From Variovorax sp. PBS-H4 (GTDB lineage: Bacteria; Pseudomonadota; Gammaproteobacteria; Burkholderiales; Burkholderiaceae_C): a DNA stretch of 64,000 bases. A program made the position numbers and the translations under genes. Shown here piece by piece: positions 54,699-63,872 of the stretch (the first letter of the stretch is position 1; each line of letters opens with the position of its first letter). The notes beneath the pieces are model-generated. The model was not told the origin of the DNA. It did not search any database and saw only the letters and a list, made by a program, of their open reading frames with translations. Where the stretch lies: the NCBI RefSeq assembly GCF_901827205.1, contig NZ_LR594675.1, forward strand, positions 3,720,001 through 3,784,000, in the 5' to 3' direction.

Positions 54699-55691
54699 TC
54701 AGGCGCCGCCGGCCTGGATGGACATCAGTTCCAGCATCAGTGCGATGCGTGCCTTCACCGGCGTCAGCGCGCCTGCGTCGCGCAACGCCGCACTCGGCGT
54801 GGGAAGAATGCGGCCCTGGACGCAACGCGTGGCGCGCAGGACCGCGATGCCCGCCGCTTGCGCCCGAAGCGCAGCCGCTTCCAGGGCTTCGTGCAAAGTG
54901 CCGTTGCCAGTGGCTGCGAGCACCAGGCCCTGCACCGGCTCTGCAGTGCCCGCTTGCTGCGCCATCAGTGCATCGATGATGCTGCCACGCGCCTCTGCGT
55001 GGCTCATCAAGATCTCCACGCGCGGCCATTGGACGGCGTGCCGCATCAGCTCGAAGCACAGGCGTGCCGGCTCGGGCGGCGAGACTGGCCATCTCCTGAG
55101 CTCGCGCAAGGCGCCCTCTTCCACATAGGCCACAGGGCCCGCATCGCCCGAATCGAACGCGTCGAGGCGATAGGTGTGGACCTTCTGCACATCGAAGGCG
55201 CTGTGCACCGCGCCCGCGCACACAACTACTACCCCCTGAGCATGCGGGCTCGAGGCAACCGCAAGGGCATCGCGAACGTTCTGCGGACCGTCCGGCGTCA
55301 GCGCCGTCGCCGGCCGCATGGCGCTGGTCAGGACGATGGGCTTGACCGGAGCCAGCACGGACTGAAGGAAGAAGGCGGTTTCCTCCAAGGTATCGGTCCC
55401 GTGAGTGACAACCAGGCCCGCCACGTCGGCATGTGCAAGCCAATGCGCACAGCGCTCGGCCAGGCGGCGCCAGATGGCGAAGCTCATGTCCTTGCTGTCG
55501 ACCTGGGCCACCTGCTCGGCCTGCAGCGCGATGCCCGTCGGGGCTGCCACGCCTTCCAGCAGTTCGGTTACGCCCACCTGGCCCGCGATATAGCCGACAT
55601 TGTCGGCCGCCGTCGCCGCCCGGCCAGCAATGGTGCCGCCCGTCCCCAGAACGACCACACGACGCTTGCCTTCGCTGATGTTGTCGGCCAT
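54699..55691 (-). CDS. ansA: Asparaginase
   Basis: 330 aa. First catalytic Thr in VLGTGGTIAGRA; second Thr and Asp in VVTHGTDTLEETAFFL; SAMRPATALTPDGPQNVRDAL also conserved. No signal peptide, so a cytoplasmic type I-like enzyme, although sequence type cannot be settled by eye. Divergent from lexA; the SOS boxes lie between. Followed by two small membrane-protein genes at 4 bp. Confidence 0.9.
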   Translation of the reverse strand: MADNISEGKRRVVVLGTGGTIAGRAATAADNVGYIAGQVGVTELLEGVAAPTGIALQAEQVAQVDSKDMSFAIWRRLAERCAHWLAHADVAGLVVTHGTDTLEETAFFLQSVLAPVKPIVLTSAMRPATALTPDGPQNVRDALAVASSPHAQGVVVVCAGAVHSAFDVQKVHTYRLDAFDSGDAGPVAYVEEGALRELRRWPVSPPEPARLCFELMRHAVQWPRVEILMSHAEARGSIIDALMAQQAGTAEPVQGLVLAATGNGTLHEALEAAALRAQAAGIAVLRATRCVQGRILPTPSAALRDAGALTPVKARIALMLELMSIQAGGA

Positions 55692-55712
55692 GACTTGCCA
55701 AAGCTCCGGAAA

Positions 55713-55747
55713 CTGGTTAAAAATACAGCTACTGGATATTCAGCCAG
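55713..55747 (+). promoter_or_regulatory. Two tandem LexA boxes
   Basis: CTGGTTAAAAATACAG (55713-55728) and CTGGATATTCAGCCAG (55732-55747) both fit CTG-N10-CAG. They lie 19-53 bp upstream of the lexA ATG and also 22 bp before the divergent ansA ATG. The first resembles the E. coli consensus best. Confidence 0.88.
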
Positions 55748-55765
55748 TGCCGCAAGGAGTCGCCA

Positions 55766-56440
55766 ATGCAGTTCGCAGTGAAGCTTACCGCTCGTCAGCA
55801 ACAAATACTGGACCTCATCCAGAGCGCCATCGCACGCACCGGCGCGCCGCCCACCCGTGCCGAGATCGCCGCAGAGCTGGGTTTCAAGTCCGCCAATGCG
55901 GCCGAAGAGCATCTGCAGGCGCTGGCGCGCAAGGGCGTCATCGAGCTCGTGAGCGGCACCTCGCGAGGCATTCGGCTCAAGGGCGACGCTCTGCGCTCGC
56001 TCAACGAATCGCGCAACAACCAGTTCTCGCTCTCGTTGCCGGGCATGGCCCAACTCGCGCTGCCTTTGATCGGACGTGTCGCTGCGGGCTCGCCCATCCT
56101 TGCGCAGGAGCACGTGGACCAGACCTACTACGTGGAGAACACCCTCTTCCAGAGGCAGCCCGACTACCTGCTCAAGGTACGCGGAATGTCCATGCGCGAC
56201 GCAGGCATCATGGACGGCGACCTTCTCGCGGTGCAGGCCACCAAGGAGGCCCGCAACGGCCAGATCGTCGTGGCCCGGCTGGGTGACGAAGTCACAGTCA
56301 AGCGCCTCAAGCGCAACAAGCAGGTCATCGAGCTGCACGCCGAGAACCCCGATTACCCGACCATCATCGTGCAGCCGGGCGAGCCCTTCGAAATCGAAGG
56401 CCTCGCCGTTGGCCTGATCCGCAACACGATGCTGATGTAG
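55766..56440 (+). CDS. lexA: SOS-response repressor LexA
   Basis: 224 aa. Winged-helix N-terminus (LTARQQQILDLIQSAIARTGAPPTRAEIAAELGF), then the protease domain with the self-cleavage Ala107-Gly108 (VAAGSPI), Ser142 (MSMRDAGIMDGD) and Lys179 (EVTVKRLKR). It represses DNA-repair genes until RecA stimulates cleavage. The two LexA boxes upstream indicate autoregulation. Full length. Confidence 0.96.
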   Translation: MQFAVKLTARQQQILDLIQSAIARTGAPPTRAEIAAELGFKSANAAEEHLQALARKGVIELVSGTSRGIRLKGDALRSLNESRNNQFSLSLPGMAQLALPLIGRVAAGSPILAQEHVDQTYYVENTLFQRQPDYLLKVRGMSMRDAGIMDGDLLAVQATKEARNGQIVVARLGDEVTVKRLKRNKQVIELHAENPDYPTIIVQPGEPFEIEGLAVGLIRNTMLM

Positions 56441-56588
56441 CCGCACAAGACGGCATGAGCGACCTCTCTCTCATGCCGCCCCAAGCGGCTGCGACAGGTG
56501 GCGGGCGTATGGCCGAGGGCCATCACCCTGTCGCGGCCGACGAAAGCAATCCTGCCTATGTTCAATCTCTGACCTTCATGGAGTTCAC

Positions 56589-56921
56589 ATGGGAATCGCT
56601 CTGCTTAGCTTCGTCGACCTGTTCATGCCCCTTCAATCGCTGGCAAGCCGTTTGATATCAACGCGCCGTCGGAACGCCTCCGCCCTGCGCTATGTCGGCA
56701 TCCGCCCTGGTTGCGCCGTGCGTCCCGCCGCGCAGCCGTCCCGCCTGTCGGCGCCGGCCCGGCCGTTGCGGGTGGTCCGCACGGTCGATGTACAACACGA
56801 TAGGCCGAGCACCGGCCGAGTCGTGATATCAGGTCGCATGGCGGATGTCTGCGCCGAGCTCGACCGGCTCGCTGCCCTGGAAGCGGCAGGCGCCGCGCCC
56901 TCGCGCGGCCAAATGCATTGA
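56589..56921 (+). CDS. Small conserved protein downstream of lexA
   Basis: 110 aa. N-terminal hydrophobic stretch (GIALLSFVDLFMPLQSLASRL), a basic Arg-rich middle, and a conserved-looking C-terminus GRVVISGRMADVCAELDRLAALEA. I do not recognise a named family; I recall the C-terminal motif in other Comamonadaceae proteins. GGAG five bases upstream of the ATG supports translation. The 148-bp gap from lexA shows no terminator, so it could be SOS-induced with lexA. Function unknown; SulA-like action is only a guess. Confidence 0.55.
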   Translation: MGIALLSFVDLFMPLQSLASRLISTRRRNASALRYVGIRPGCAVRPAAQPSRLSAPARPLRVVRTVDVQHDRPSTGRVVISGRMADVCAELDRLAALEAAGAAPSRGQMH

Positions 56922-57042
56922 AGACCGCGCCCTGCGTCCGGGCGCGCGGAGCCCCCTGACGCGTGGCATGTCCCAGGAGCGCCCTACGCTTCTGACGCAT
57001 GGCGCGCAAGCCGCCGGGTGGTGCGAGGCACAATGGCACGCC

Positions 57043-58050
57043 ATGAACATCGTGATCCTCGACGACTATCAGGACGCAGTGCGCAAACTGCGCTGCGCCG
57101 CCAAGCTCGACGCGTATGCGGCCAAGGTCTACACCAACACGGTCAAGGGCATCGGACAGCTCTCGGTGAGGCTCAAGGATGCCGACGTGATCGTGCTGAT
57201 CCGCGAACGCACCCAGATCTCGCGCCAACTGATCGAAAAGCTCCCAAAGCTCAAGCTGATCTCGCAAACGGGGCGGGCCGGTCAGCATATCGACGTCAAT
57301 GCCTGCACCGAGCATGGCGTAGCCGTCGCCGAGGGCTCGGGCTCCCCGCTGGCACCGGCCGAGCTCACCTGGGCGCTGATCATGGCGGCGATGCGCCGCT
57401 TGCCGCAGTACATCAGCAACCTCAAGCATGGCGCATGGCAGCAATCGGGGCTCAAGTCCGCATCCATGCCGCCGAACTTCGGCCTTGGCTCGGTACTCAA
57501 GGGCAAGACGCTATGCATCTGGGGCTATGGCCGCATCGGCCAGTTGGTGGCGCGCTACGGCCAGGCTTTCGGCATGCAGGTGGTGATCTGGGGCCGCGAT
57601 GAGAGCTGTGCCCGCGCCCGCTCGGACGGCTTTCAGGTGGCGCCGAACCGCGAAGCCTTCTTTGACACGGCCGACGTCCTGTCGATCCATCTGCGGCTGA
57701 CCGAGGAAACCCGGGGCCTGGTCACGCTCGAGGACCTCTCGCGCATGAAACCCACGGCGCTTTTCGTCAACACCTCGCGCGCAGAGTTGATGGAACAGGA
57801 TGCCTTGCTCGCCGCGCTGAACCGGGGGCGGCCGGGGCTCGCGGCGATCGACGTCTTCGAGAGCGAGCCGCCGCTGCAGGGCCACGCTCTGTTGCGTCTG
57901 GAGAACTGCATCTGCACGCCGCACATCGGCTATGTCGAGCAGGACAGCTACGAGATGTATTTCGGCCAGGCTTTCGATAACGTCGTCAGCTTCATCAAGG
58001 GCAACCCGACCAACATCGTCAATCCAGGCGCGCTGCAGGTGCGACGTTGA
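57043..58050 (+). CDS. D-2-hydroxyacid dehydrogenase
   Basis: 335 aa NAD-dependent dehydrogenase of the D-isomer type. Rossmann motif LCIWGYGRIGQLVARYG near residue 160; catalytic Arg in VNTSRAELM, Glu in DVFESEP, and His in CTPHIGYVE. Also ISQTGRAGQHIDV and GSGSPLAPAELTWAL in the substrate domain. Substrate unknown (glycerate or phosphoglycerate-like). The ATG at 57043 (MNIVILDDYQ) is chosen; the frame opens to 56845. Its stop overlaps the transporter start. Confidence 0.88.
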   Translation: MNIVILDDYQDAVRKLRCAAKLDAYAAKVYTNTVKGIGQLSVRLKDADVIVLIRERTQISRQLIEKLPKLKLISQTGRAGQHIDVNACTEHGVAVAEGSGSPLAPAELTWALIMAAMRRLPQYISNLKHGAWQQSGLKSASMPPNFGLGSVLKGKTLCIWGYGRIGQLVARYGQAFGMQVVIWGRDESCARARSDGFQVAPNREAFFDTADVLSIHLRLTEETRGLVTLEDLSRMKPTALFVNTSRAELMEQDALLAALNRGRPGLAAIDVFESEPPLQGHALLRLENCICTPHIGYVEQDSYEMYFGQAFDNVVSFIKGNPTNIVNPGALQVRR

Positions 58051-59219
58051 AGCGCGCGGCTCTGCCAGCGTCCCTCTGGGCCTTGCTGGCAGGCAACTTT
58101 GTAATCGGCACCGGGGTCATGGTGGTGCCGGGCACACTCAACGAGCTCAGCAATTCCTTGCAGGTCAGCGCGGCCACGGCGGGCCAATTGATCACCGCAG
58201 GGGCAGCAGTGGTGTGCTTTGGCGCGCCGTTGCTGGCCGCCGCGGTCGCAGGCTGGGACCGGCGGCTGCTGCTCGCCTGCAGCATGCTGTGGTACGCAGC
58301 CGGCCATCTCCTCGCGACGCTGATGCCGAGCTTTGGCGGGTTGCTGGCTGTGCGCATGCTGACCGTCATCTCGCCTGCGATCTTCACGCCTCAGGCAGCG
58401 GCCTGCGTCGGCCTGCTGGTGCCGCTGGAGCAGCGGGGCCGCGCCGTGACCTTCGTCTTTCTCGGTTGGTCCATGGCCTCGGTCCTCGGCCTGCCGCTGG
58501 GCGCCTTGATCGGCGGGCATTTCGGCTGGCGCACCGCCTTCGCCGCGATCGCGGTGCTGTCGCTGTTGAGCGCGGTCTGGATCTGGCACCAGCTGCCGAG
58601 CGGTATCCGCCCGCAAGCATTGACGCGCGCCGCCTGGGCACAGGTGCTCAAGAGCCCGCTGCTGATGGGCGTGGTGGCCGTCACCGCGCTGCAGGGGTCG
58701 GGCCAGTTCGTGCTGATGAGCTACTTCGCGCCCGTGCTGCGCGAGACCGTCGGCGCCGACGCCACGACGCTGGGTCTCGTGTGGGGCTGGTTCGGCGTCT
58801 GCGGCCTGCTGGGCAACATGCTCGTGAGCCAGGCCATCGATCGCGTGGGTGCTCCGCGAATGGTGCTCGTCACCACCGCGCTGATTGCGCTGAGCCTGCT
58901 CCTGTGGCCGCTCGGCGTCACGCTTGGCGGGCTGGCCATCATCCTGGTTCCCTGGGGCCTGGGCTGCTTCGCGGCCAATTCAGCGCAGCAAGCGAGGCTG
59001 GTGTCGATGGCGCCCGTGCTCGCGCCCGGGTCGGTGGCCCTCAACAGTTCCGGGATCTACGTGGGTCAGGCCGTGGGCGCAGCAGCAGGCGGCTGGCTGC
59101 TGGCACGCGACGCTTTTGCCTGGATGAGCTGGACAGGTTTCGCAATGCTGGTGTGTGCGCTGTTGCTGAGCCTGGGCATCGACCGGGCCCAGAACCGCAC
59201 CGCGGCCTTCAGCGCTTGA
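58047..59219 (+). CDS. MFS transporter
   Basis: 390 aa, TTG start overlapping the preceding stop (TTGA). Twelve hydrophobic helices; between the second and third lies GWDRRLLLACSMLWYAAG; the fourth-fifth region has GRAVTFVFLGWSMASVLGLPLGALIGGHFGWRTAF, the drug/arabinose-efflux signature. Substrate not evident; co-translated with the dehydrogenase, so a related carboxylic acid is possible. The stop overlaps the FimV-like stop by 11 nt. Confidence 0.85.
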   Translation: MKRAALPASLWALLAGNFVIGTGVMVVPGTLNELSNSLQVSAATAGQLITAGAAVVCFGAPLLAAAVAGWDRRLLLACSMLWYAAGHLLATLMPSFGGLLAVRMLTVISPAIFTPQAAACVGLLVPLEQRGRAVTFVFLGWSMASVLGLPLGALIGGHFGWRTAFAAIAVLSLLSAVWIWHQLPSGIRPQALTRAAWAQVLKSPLLMGVVAVTALQGSGQFVLMSYFAPVLRETVGADATTLGLVWGWFGVCGLLGNMLVSQAIDRVGAPRMVLVTTALIALSLLLWPLGVTLGGLAIILVPWGLGCFAANSAQQARLVSMAPVLAPGSVALNSSGIYVGQAVGAAAGGWLLARDAFAWMSWTGFAMLVCALLLSLGIDRAQNRTAAFSA

Positions 59220-61452
59220 GGGGTTTGGGCGCGATCTCGGCTTCGGTGTCCGGATCGAAGAGTTCGAAATCGATCACATGCGGGTCGGTGGATGGCGCGG
59301 GTGGCGGCGGCGGTTCCTGCAACGGAGCCCGCATGGTCTCGAAGGCCGTCTTGTCGAACTCGGCCAGATCCAGGCTGGCATCGGGCTGGGCGGTGTGCCG
59401 CGGCTCGCGCTCTGGTGCATCGGGTGCGGGGACGCCGCCAACGGACGCCAACACGGTCTCGTGTTCCAGCGTGTCGTCGATCGCGCCGTAGATCGAGTCC
59501 GGCAGGACCGGCCCGTTCTCGACCATCTCGGGCTGGGCCCTCGCTTCGAGCGGCGCGGGCGTGGTGGCGAGTTGCTCATGGCCGAAGGTGTCGACGAAGG
59601 CAGGCTGCGTCACGGGCACGGGTGACGCATTGCCCGGTTCGATGACCTCCTTGGCGACCGAATAGAGCAGCAGCAGTTCCTGGTACGCCGCGAGGTCGAA
59701 GGCCTCGTCCTCGTTCGCGCCGGGTTTGCGGAAGATCAATTCCTCGATCAGTGCCAAGGTGCCCGGGGCTGGCCACTGGGATTCGATGCGCGCCAGCGCA
59801 CTGCGATAGTGCTCGAGCCCCTTGCCTGTCTCGTTGAATTGCTCGAAAGCCGGGACATCGGCATTGAAGGCGCGTTCGAACTCTTCCGCCAGGCGCGCAT
59901 AGTCATCCTTGCGGTCCAGCGAATGGTAGATGCGCAGCAAGTCCAGGTACGCCAGGGCGCTGGTACCGGGATTGGTGGCAATGTGCTCACGCAGGACCGC
60001 GATGGCCTGGTCGTGCTGGCCCAGCGAGAGGAAGAAGTCGGACTGCTGCTGGACATCGAAGAGTTCTTCGGTATTGACCGGCCTCGACGGCATGCTGTCC
60101 ACCGCACGCGGATGCGGCTGCGAATCGCCGAAGCCACTGTCGTCAGGGTCCAGGTCCGCGAACGTGGCCGCCCCGAAACTGGTGGCGTTCGCGCTGCGGC
60201 GGCGGCCGGAGCGCTCGCCGTCTTCATCATCGTCGAGCAATGCACCCAACGCGCTGGGTTGTGTGGGTCCCGCGTCGGCCTTGGACGCTGGCTCACGCCA
60301 CCATGCCGGCTCGGCGCGGCGGGCGATCTGGCGCCACAACAGCAGGATGGCAATCAGCGCAAGCAGCAGCAGGCCGATCAAGGCATAGACGAGCGGATTG
60401 CGATAGCGGTCCTCCCGCGCCTGTGCCAGCTCGGTGCGCAGTTCCAGCAGGGCGCGTTGGTTTTGCGCTGTCTGCTCGCGCAGCGCGGTCAGCGTGGCTT
60501 CCAGCGTCTGCATGCGCTGGGCCTCGCGCTGCGCCGCCTCGGGCTGGGCATTGAGTGCACGCCATTCCGCAGCGGCGGCGCTGCGGCGCGCAGCGTCCTC
60601 GGCCGCGGGCAGCGTCAGTTGTGTGGTGGTCTTGAGACCTGGGGCCGCGGTCGGGACTGGCTCCACCGGCTCGAGTTGCAAGCGCGGTCCGATCGGCGCA
60701 GCGGCGCGTGCAGTGGCCGGTGCAGCTGGCGCAGCTGGCGCAGCCGATGCGGCCGGCACAGCTGCGGCACGCGGCGTTGCGGGCGGCCGGGCTTGCGCTG
60801 CGGCAGGCCTGCGTGGCGGTGGCGCGACGCTTCGGCGCGGCGGCTGCGTCTGACTGTCCGGGATGCCCACGGCCGCAGCGGCAGCAACGCCGCTGCGCCG
60901 CACGGGTGCCGCGCCGTCGGAACCAGACGAGGCGCCCACCCCCGCATCGCGTGGAGACGCACGCTGCGGTCCGCGCAGCGCGGCAGGCGCCTCCGCCTCG
61001 GGCCGCGGGCGGGTCACGGCGACACTCGGCAGCGCGGCCTCCGTGGGCACATCGGCAAGCAGCACGTAGCTGCGCGTGGAGCGCGTTTCGCAGCCCGCCC
61101 GCACGTTCACGTTGACCACCGGTTCGTCGATTGCGACGGTCGAACGAATGCGCATGCGCGAATTGGCGGCACTGCGCCCAGGCTCGAGCGATATCGTCAC
61201 GCGTTGGTCGGGGATGCGCAGATCGCCCTGCACCACCTCGGCTTCCATGCATAGCCCGCCGCCGGCTTCGGCATCATCTAGCGACAGCGGGACCACGATA
61301 TCCAGGGGCTTGCCGATCCAGACGGCCCCTTGCGGCCGCCCGATCGTCAATCCAGACGATTCAAGTGCGAACCCGAGTAGAAACAGGGCCGCAGCCAAAC
61401 GTGGTGGTTGCAAAATGAGTAAAGCTGAAAAGGTAATCGAAAGTAGACACAT
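59209..61452 (-). CDS. FimV-like protein
   Basis: 747 aa. N-terminal hydrophobic signal (LLSITFSALLILQPPRL), then a periplasmic domain with GLTIGRPQGAVWIGKPLDIVVPLSL and cysteines at GLCMEAE and AGCETR, a Pro/Ala-rich linker, a coiled coil (ARRSAAAAEWRAL...LEATLTALREQTAQNQRALLELRTELAQ), a transmembrane helix (VYALIGLLLLALIAILLLW) near residue 370, and a cytoplasmic TPR-like region (SLGQHDQAIAVLREHIATNPG). This is the layout of FimV/TspA pilus assembly proteins, although a LysM was not seen. ATG at 61452; a TTG at 61494 is possible. Confidence 0.7.
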   Translation of the reverse strand: MCLLSITFSALLILQPPRLAAALFLLGFALESSGLTIGRPQGAVWIGKPLDIVVPLSLDDAEAGGGLCMEAEVVQGDLRIPDQRVTISLEPGRSAANSRMRIRSTVAIDEPVVNVNVRAGCETRSTRSYVLLADVPTEAALPSVAVTRPRPEAEAPAALRGPQRASPRDAGVGASSGSDGAAPVRRSGVAAAAAVGIPDSQTQPPRRSVAPPPRRPAAAQARPPATPRAAAVPAASAAPAAPAAPATARAAAPIGPRLQLEPVEPVPTAAPGLKTTTQLTLPAAEDAARRSAAAAEWRALNAQPEAAQREAQRMQTLEATLTALREQTAQNQRALLELRTELAQAREDRYRNPLVYALIGLLLLALIAILLLWRQIARRAEPAWWREPASKADAGPTQPSALGALLDDDEDGERSGRRRSANATSFGAATFADLDPDDSGFGDSQPHPRAVDSMPSRPVNTEELFDVQQQSDFFLSLGQHDQAIAVLREHIATNPGTSALAYLDLLRIYHSLDRKDDYARLAEEFERAFNADVPAFEQFNETGKGLEHYRSALARIESQWPAPGTLALIEELIFRKPGANEDEAFDLAAYQELLLLYSVAKEVIEPGNASPVPVTQPAFVDTFGHEQLATTPAPLEARAQPEMVENGPVLPDSIYGAIDDTLEHETVLASVGGVPAPDAPEREPRHTAQPDASLDLAEFDKTAFETMRAPLQEPPPPPAPSTDPHVIDFELFDPDTEAEIAPKPLKR

Positions 61453-61501
61453 TCTGGCATGCGCGCCCGCGCTGCCAGATTTAGCGAGAGACAATTATTA
61501 A

Positions 61502-63022
61502 ATGACTGTGCACTTTTCCAACGTAGGGATCATCGGGGCTGGCGCGATGGGGCGAGGCATTGCCCAAATTGCCGCGCAGGCCGGCAGCCAAGTGATGCTT
61601 CTGGACAGCTTTGAAGGCGCCGCCGCGCGTGGGCGGGATGCCGTCGTGGCCCAGTGGCACAAGCTTCATGAGAAGGGCAAGCTGGACGAGGCGCAGCGCG
61701 ATGCGTTGTCGGGACGCGTGCGCGCGGTCGATTCGCTGCAGGCGCTGGCCGGCTGTGACCTGGTGATCGAGGCGGTCGTCGAAGACCTCGAGGTCAAGCG
61801 CGGCCTGTTCCGCGAACTCGAAGCGGTGGTGGCACCTTCGGCCGTGCTGGCAACCAACACATCTTCGCTTTCAGTCACCGCCATTGCAGCCGCGCTGGCG
61901 CGGCCGCAGCGCATGGCGGGCTTTCACTTCTTCAATCCCGTGCCGCTGATGAAAGTGGTCGAGGTGGTGGCCGGCTTCAAGACCGATCCCGAGCTTTGCC
62001 GGCAGCTCGCCACCTATGCCTCGCAGATGGGCCACACCGCCGTGCAGGCCAAGGACACGCCGGGCTTCATCGTCAACCACGCCGGGCGCGGCTACGGCAC
62101 CGAGGCGCTGCGGATCGCCGGCGAAGGCGTGGCGGACTTCGCGACCATCGATCGCATCCTCAAGGACCAGGCGGGCTTCCGCCTCGGCCCCTTCGAGCTG
62201 CTGGACCTCACGGCGCTCGACGTGTCCCACCCCGTCATGGAGTCGATCTACCACCAGTATTACGAGGAGCCTCGCTTCCGGCCGAGCGTCATCACCGCGC
62301 AGCGGCTCGCGGCTGGTGCGCTCGGGCGCAAGACGGGGGAAGGCTTCTATCGGTATGTCGACGGCGTTGCGCAGCAAGCGCCCGAGCCGCCTGCTCCCGC
62401 GCTGGACGGGTACCCAGCCGTCTGGGTGTCCCCCCGCGCGGCACGGCGGCCGGAGTTGCTGAAGCTGGTGCACACGCTGGGCGCCCAGCTGGAAAGCGGG
62501 GCCACGCCCTCCTCCGCCGCGCTGATCCTGGTGGCGCCCCTGGGCTTCGACGTCACCACCGTGGCTGCGGTCGAGCGACTCGATGCGACGCGCACGGTCG
62601 GCATCGACCTGATGGTGGACGACGCAGCCACGAAGCGCCGCGTGCTCGCCACCAACCCGGCGACGCGGCACGACATGCGCGACATCGCCCATGCCTTGTT
62701 CGCGAGCGACGGCAAACCCGTGAGCGTGATCCGCGACAGCGGCGGCTTCGTCACCCAGCGCGTGATCGGCACCATCGTGAACATCGCGGCCGATATGTGC
62801 CAGCAGCAGGTCTGTTCGCCTGCCGATCTCGACGTGGCCGTGAGGCTGGGCCTCGGCTATCCGCAGGGGCCGCTGGCAATGGGCGACCTGTATGGCCCGA
62901 CCAACGTGCTCGAAGTCCTGTTCAACCTTCAGACCGTGTACGGCGATCCGCGCTACCGCCCCAGCCCCTGGCTGCGCCGGCGTGGCGCGCTGGGCCTGAG
63001 CCTTACCCATACCGAAGCCTAG
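61502..63022 (+). CDS. 3-hydroxyacyl-CoA dehydrogenase (PaaH/PaaC-like)
   Basis: 506 aa. NAD-binding GIIGAGAMGRGIAQIAAQAG near residue 8; VIEAVVEDLEVKRGLF, ATNTSSLSVTAIA, GFHFFNPVPLMKVVEVV and KDTPGFIVNHAGRGYGTEAL are the HAD domain; the second half repeats a C-terminal 3HCDH domain ending RLGLGYPQGPLAMGDLYG. It matches the phenylacetate-pathway dehydrogenase length. Followed 14 bp later by an enoyl-CoA hydratase gene. Confidence 0.9.
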   Translation: MTVHFSNVGIIGAGAMGRGIAQIAAQAGSQVMLLDSFEGAAARGRDAVVAQWHKLHEKGKLDEAQRDALSGRVRAVDSLQALAGCDLVIEAVVEDLEVKRGLFRELEAVVAPSAVLATNTSSLSVTAIAAALARPQRMAGFHFFNPVPLMKVVEVVAGFKTDPELCRQLATYASQMGHTAVQAKDTPGFIVNHAGRGYGTEALRIAGEGVADFATIDRILKDQAGFRLGPFELLDLTALDVSHPVMESIYHQYYEEPRFRPSVITAQRLAAGALGRKTGEGFYRYVDGVAQQAPEPPAPALDGYPAVWVSPRAARRPELLKLVHTLGAQLESGATPSSAALILVAPLGFDVTTVAAVERLDATRTVGIDLMVDDAATKRRVLATNPATRHDMRDIAHALFASDGKPVSVIRDSGGFVTQRVIGTIVNIAADMCQQQVCSPADLDVAVRLGLGYPQGPLAMGDLYGPTNVLEVLFNLQTVYGDPRYRPSPWLRRRGALGLSLTHTEA

Positions 63023-63036
63023 GAGGCGAGCATCGA

Positions 63037-63816
63037 ATGAGCGCAGAACTGAAAAGCACGAGCGAAGGCGGCACCATGGTGCTCACGCTCTCCAATCCCT
63101 CGCAGCGCAACGCGCTCGGCCCCGAGATGTACGCCGCGGGCATCGAGGCGCTGAACGGTGCCGAGAACAGCGACGAGGTGCGCAGCGTGGTGCTGGTGGG
63201 CGAAGGCGCATGGTTTTGCGCCGGGGGATCGCTGCAGCGCCTGTCGGCCAACCGCGAGCGCGAGCCCGCCGTCCAGGCCGAGAGCATCGAGGCGCTGCAC
63301 AACTGGATCGATTCGATCCGCACCTTCCCCAAGCCGGTGATCGCGGCTGTCGAGGGCGCGGCGGCCGGCGCCGGCTTTTCGCTGGCCGTGGCCTGCGACT
63401 TCATCGTTGCGGCCCGCGACGCCGTGTTCGCGGCCTCCTACAGCAGCGTGGCGCTTTCGCCGGACGGCGGCCTGAGCTGGCACCTGGCGCAATCCCTCCC
63501 ACGCCAGATCGCGAGCGAATGGCTGATGCTGGGCGGGCGCATCGACGCGGCGCGCCTGCACGCGCTCGGCCTCGTCAACGAGGTGACCGAGAGCGGCCAG
63601 GCCCTGTCGGCGGCCCTCGCCCTCGCCAACCGGCTCAATGCGCGCGCGCCCAACTCGCTCGCGAGCATCAAGGAGCTCCTCGCCGAGGCGCGAGGCGCCA
63701 CGCTCGCAGCGCAGCTGTCGCAGGAGCGCGACCACTTCGTGCGAAACCTGCACCACCCGAACGCCGGCATCGGCATCGCTGCCTTTCTCGCCAAAGAGAC
63801 GCCGCGCTACGAGTAG
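63037..63816 (+). CDS. Enoyl-CoA hydratase/isomerase family protein
   Basis: 259 aa crotonase. Oxyanion-hole regions LVGEGAWFCAGGSLQRL and VEGAAAGAGFSLAVACDFIVAARDAVF; SPDGGLSWHLAQSLPRQIASEWLMLGG. The usual hydratase glutamate after GAG is not where expected: the stretch SPDGGLSWHLA has Asp instead. This resembles a variant called oxepin-CoA hydrolase, alternative type, in Burkholderiales, so with the adjacent dehydrogenase a phenylacetate role is possible. AGGAGGCGAG precedes the ATG. Confidence 0.85.
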   Translation: MSAELKSTSEGGTMVLTLSNPSQRNALGPEMYAAGIEALNGAENSDEVRSVVLVGEGAWFCAGGSLQRLSANREREPAVQAESIEALHNWIDSIRTFPKPVIAAVEGAAAGAGFSLAVACDFIVAARDAVFAASYSSVALSPDGGLSWHLAQSLPRQIASEWLMLGGRIDAARLHALGLVNEVTESGQALSAALALANRLNARAPNSLASIKELLAEARGATLAAQLSQERDHFVRNLHHPNAGIGIAAFLAKETPRYE

Positions 63817-63872
63817 AGCCGGGTCGCTCGGGCGACAAGCGCGAGCATTTCCAGTCACGCACAGGACAGTTC

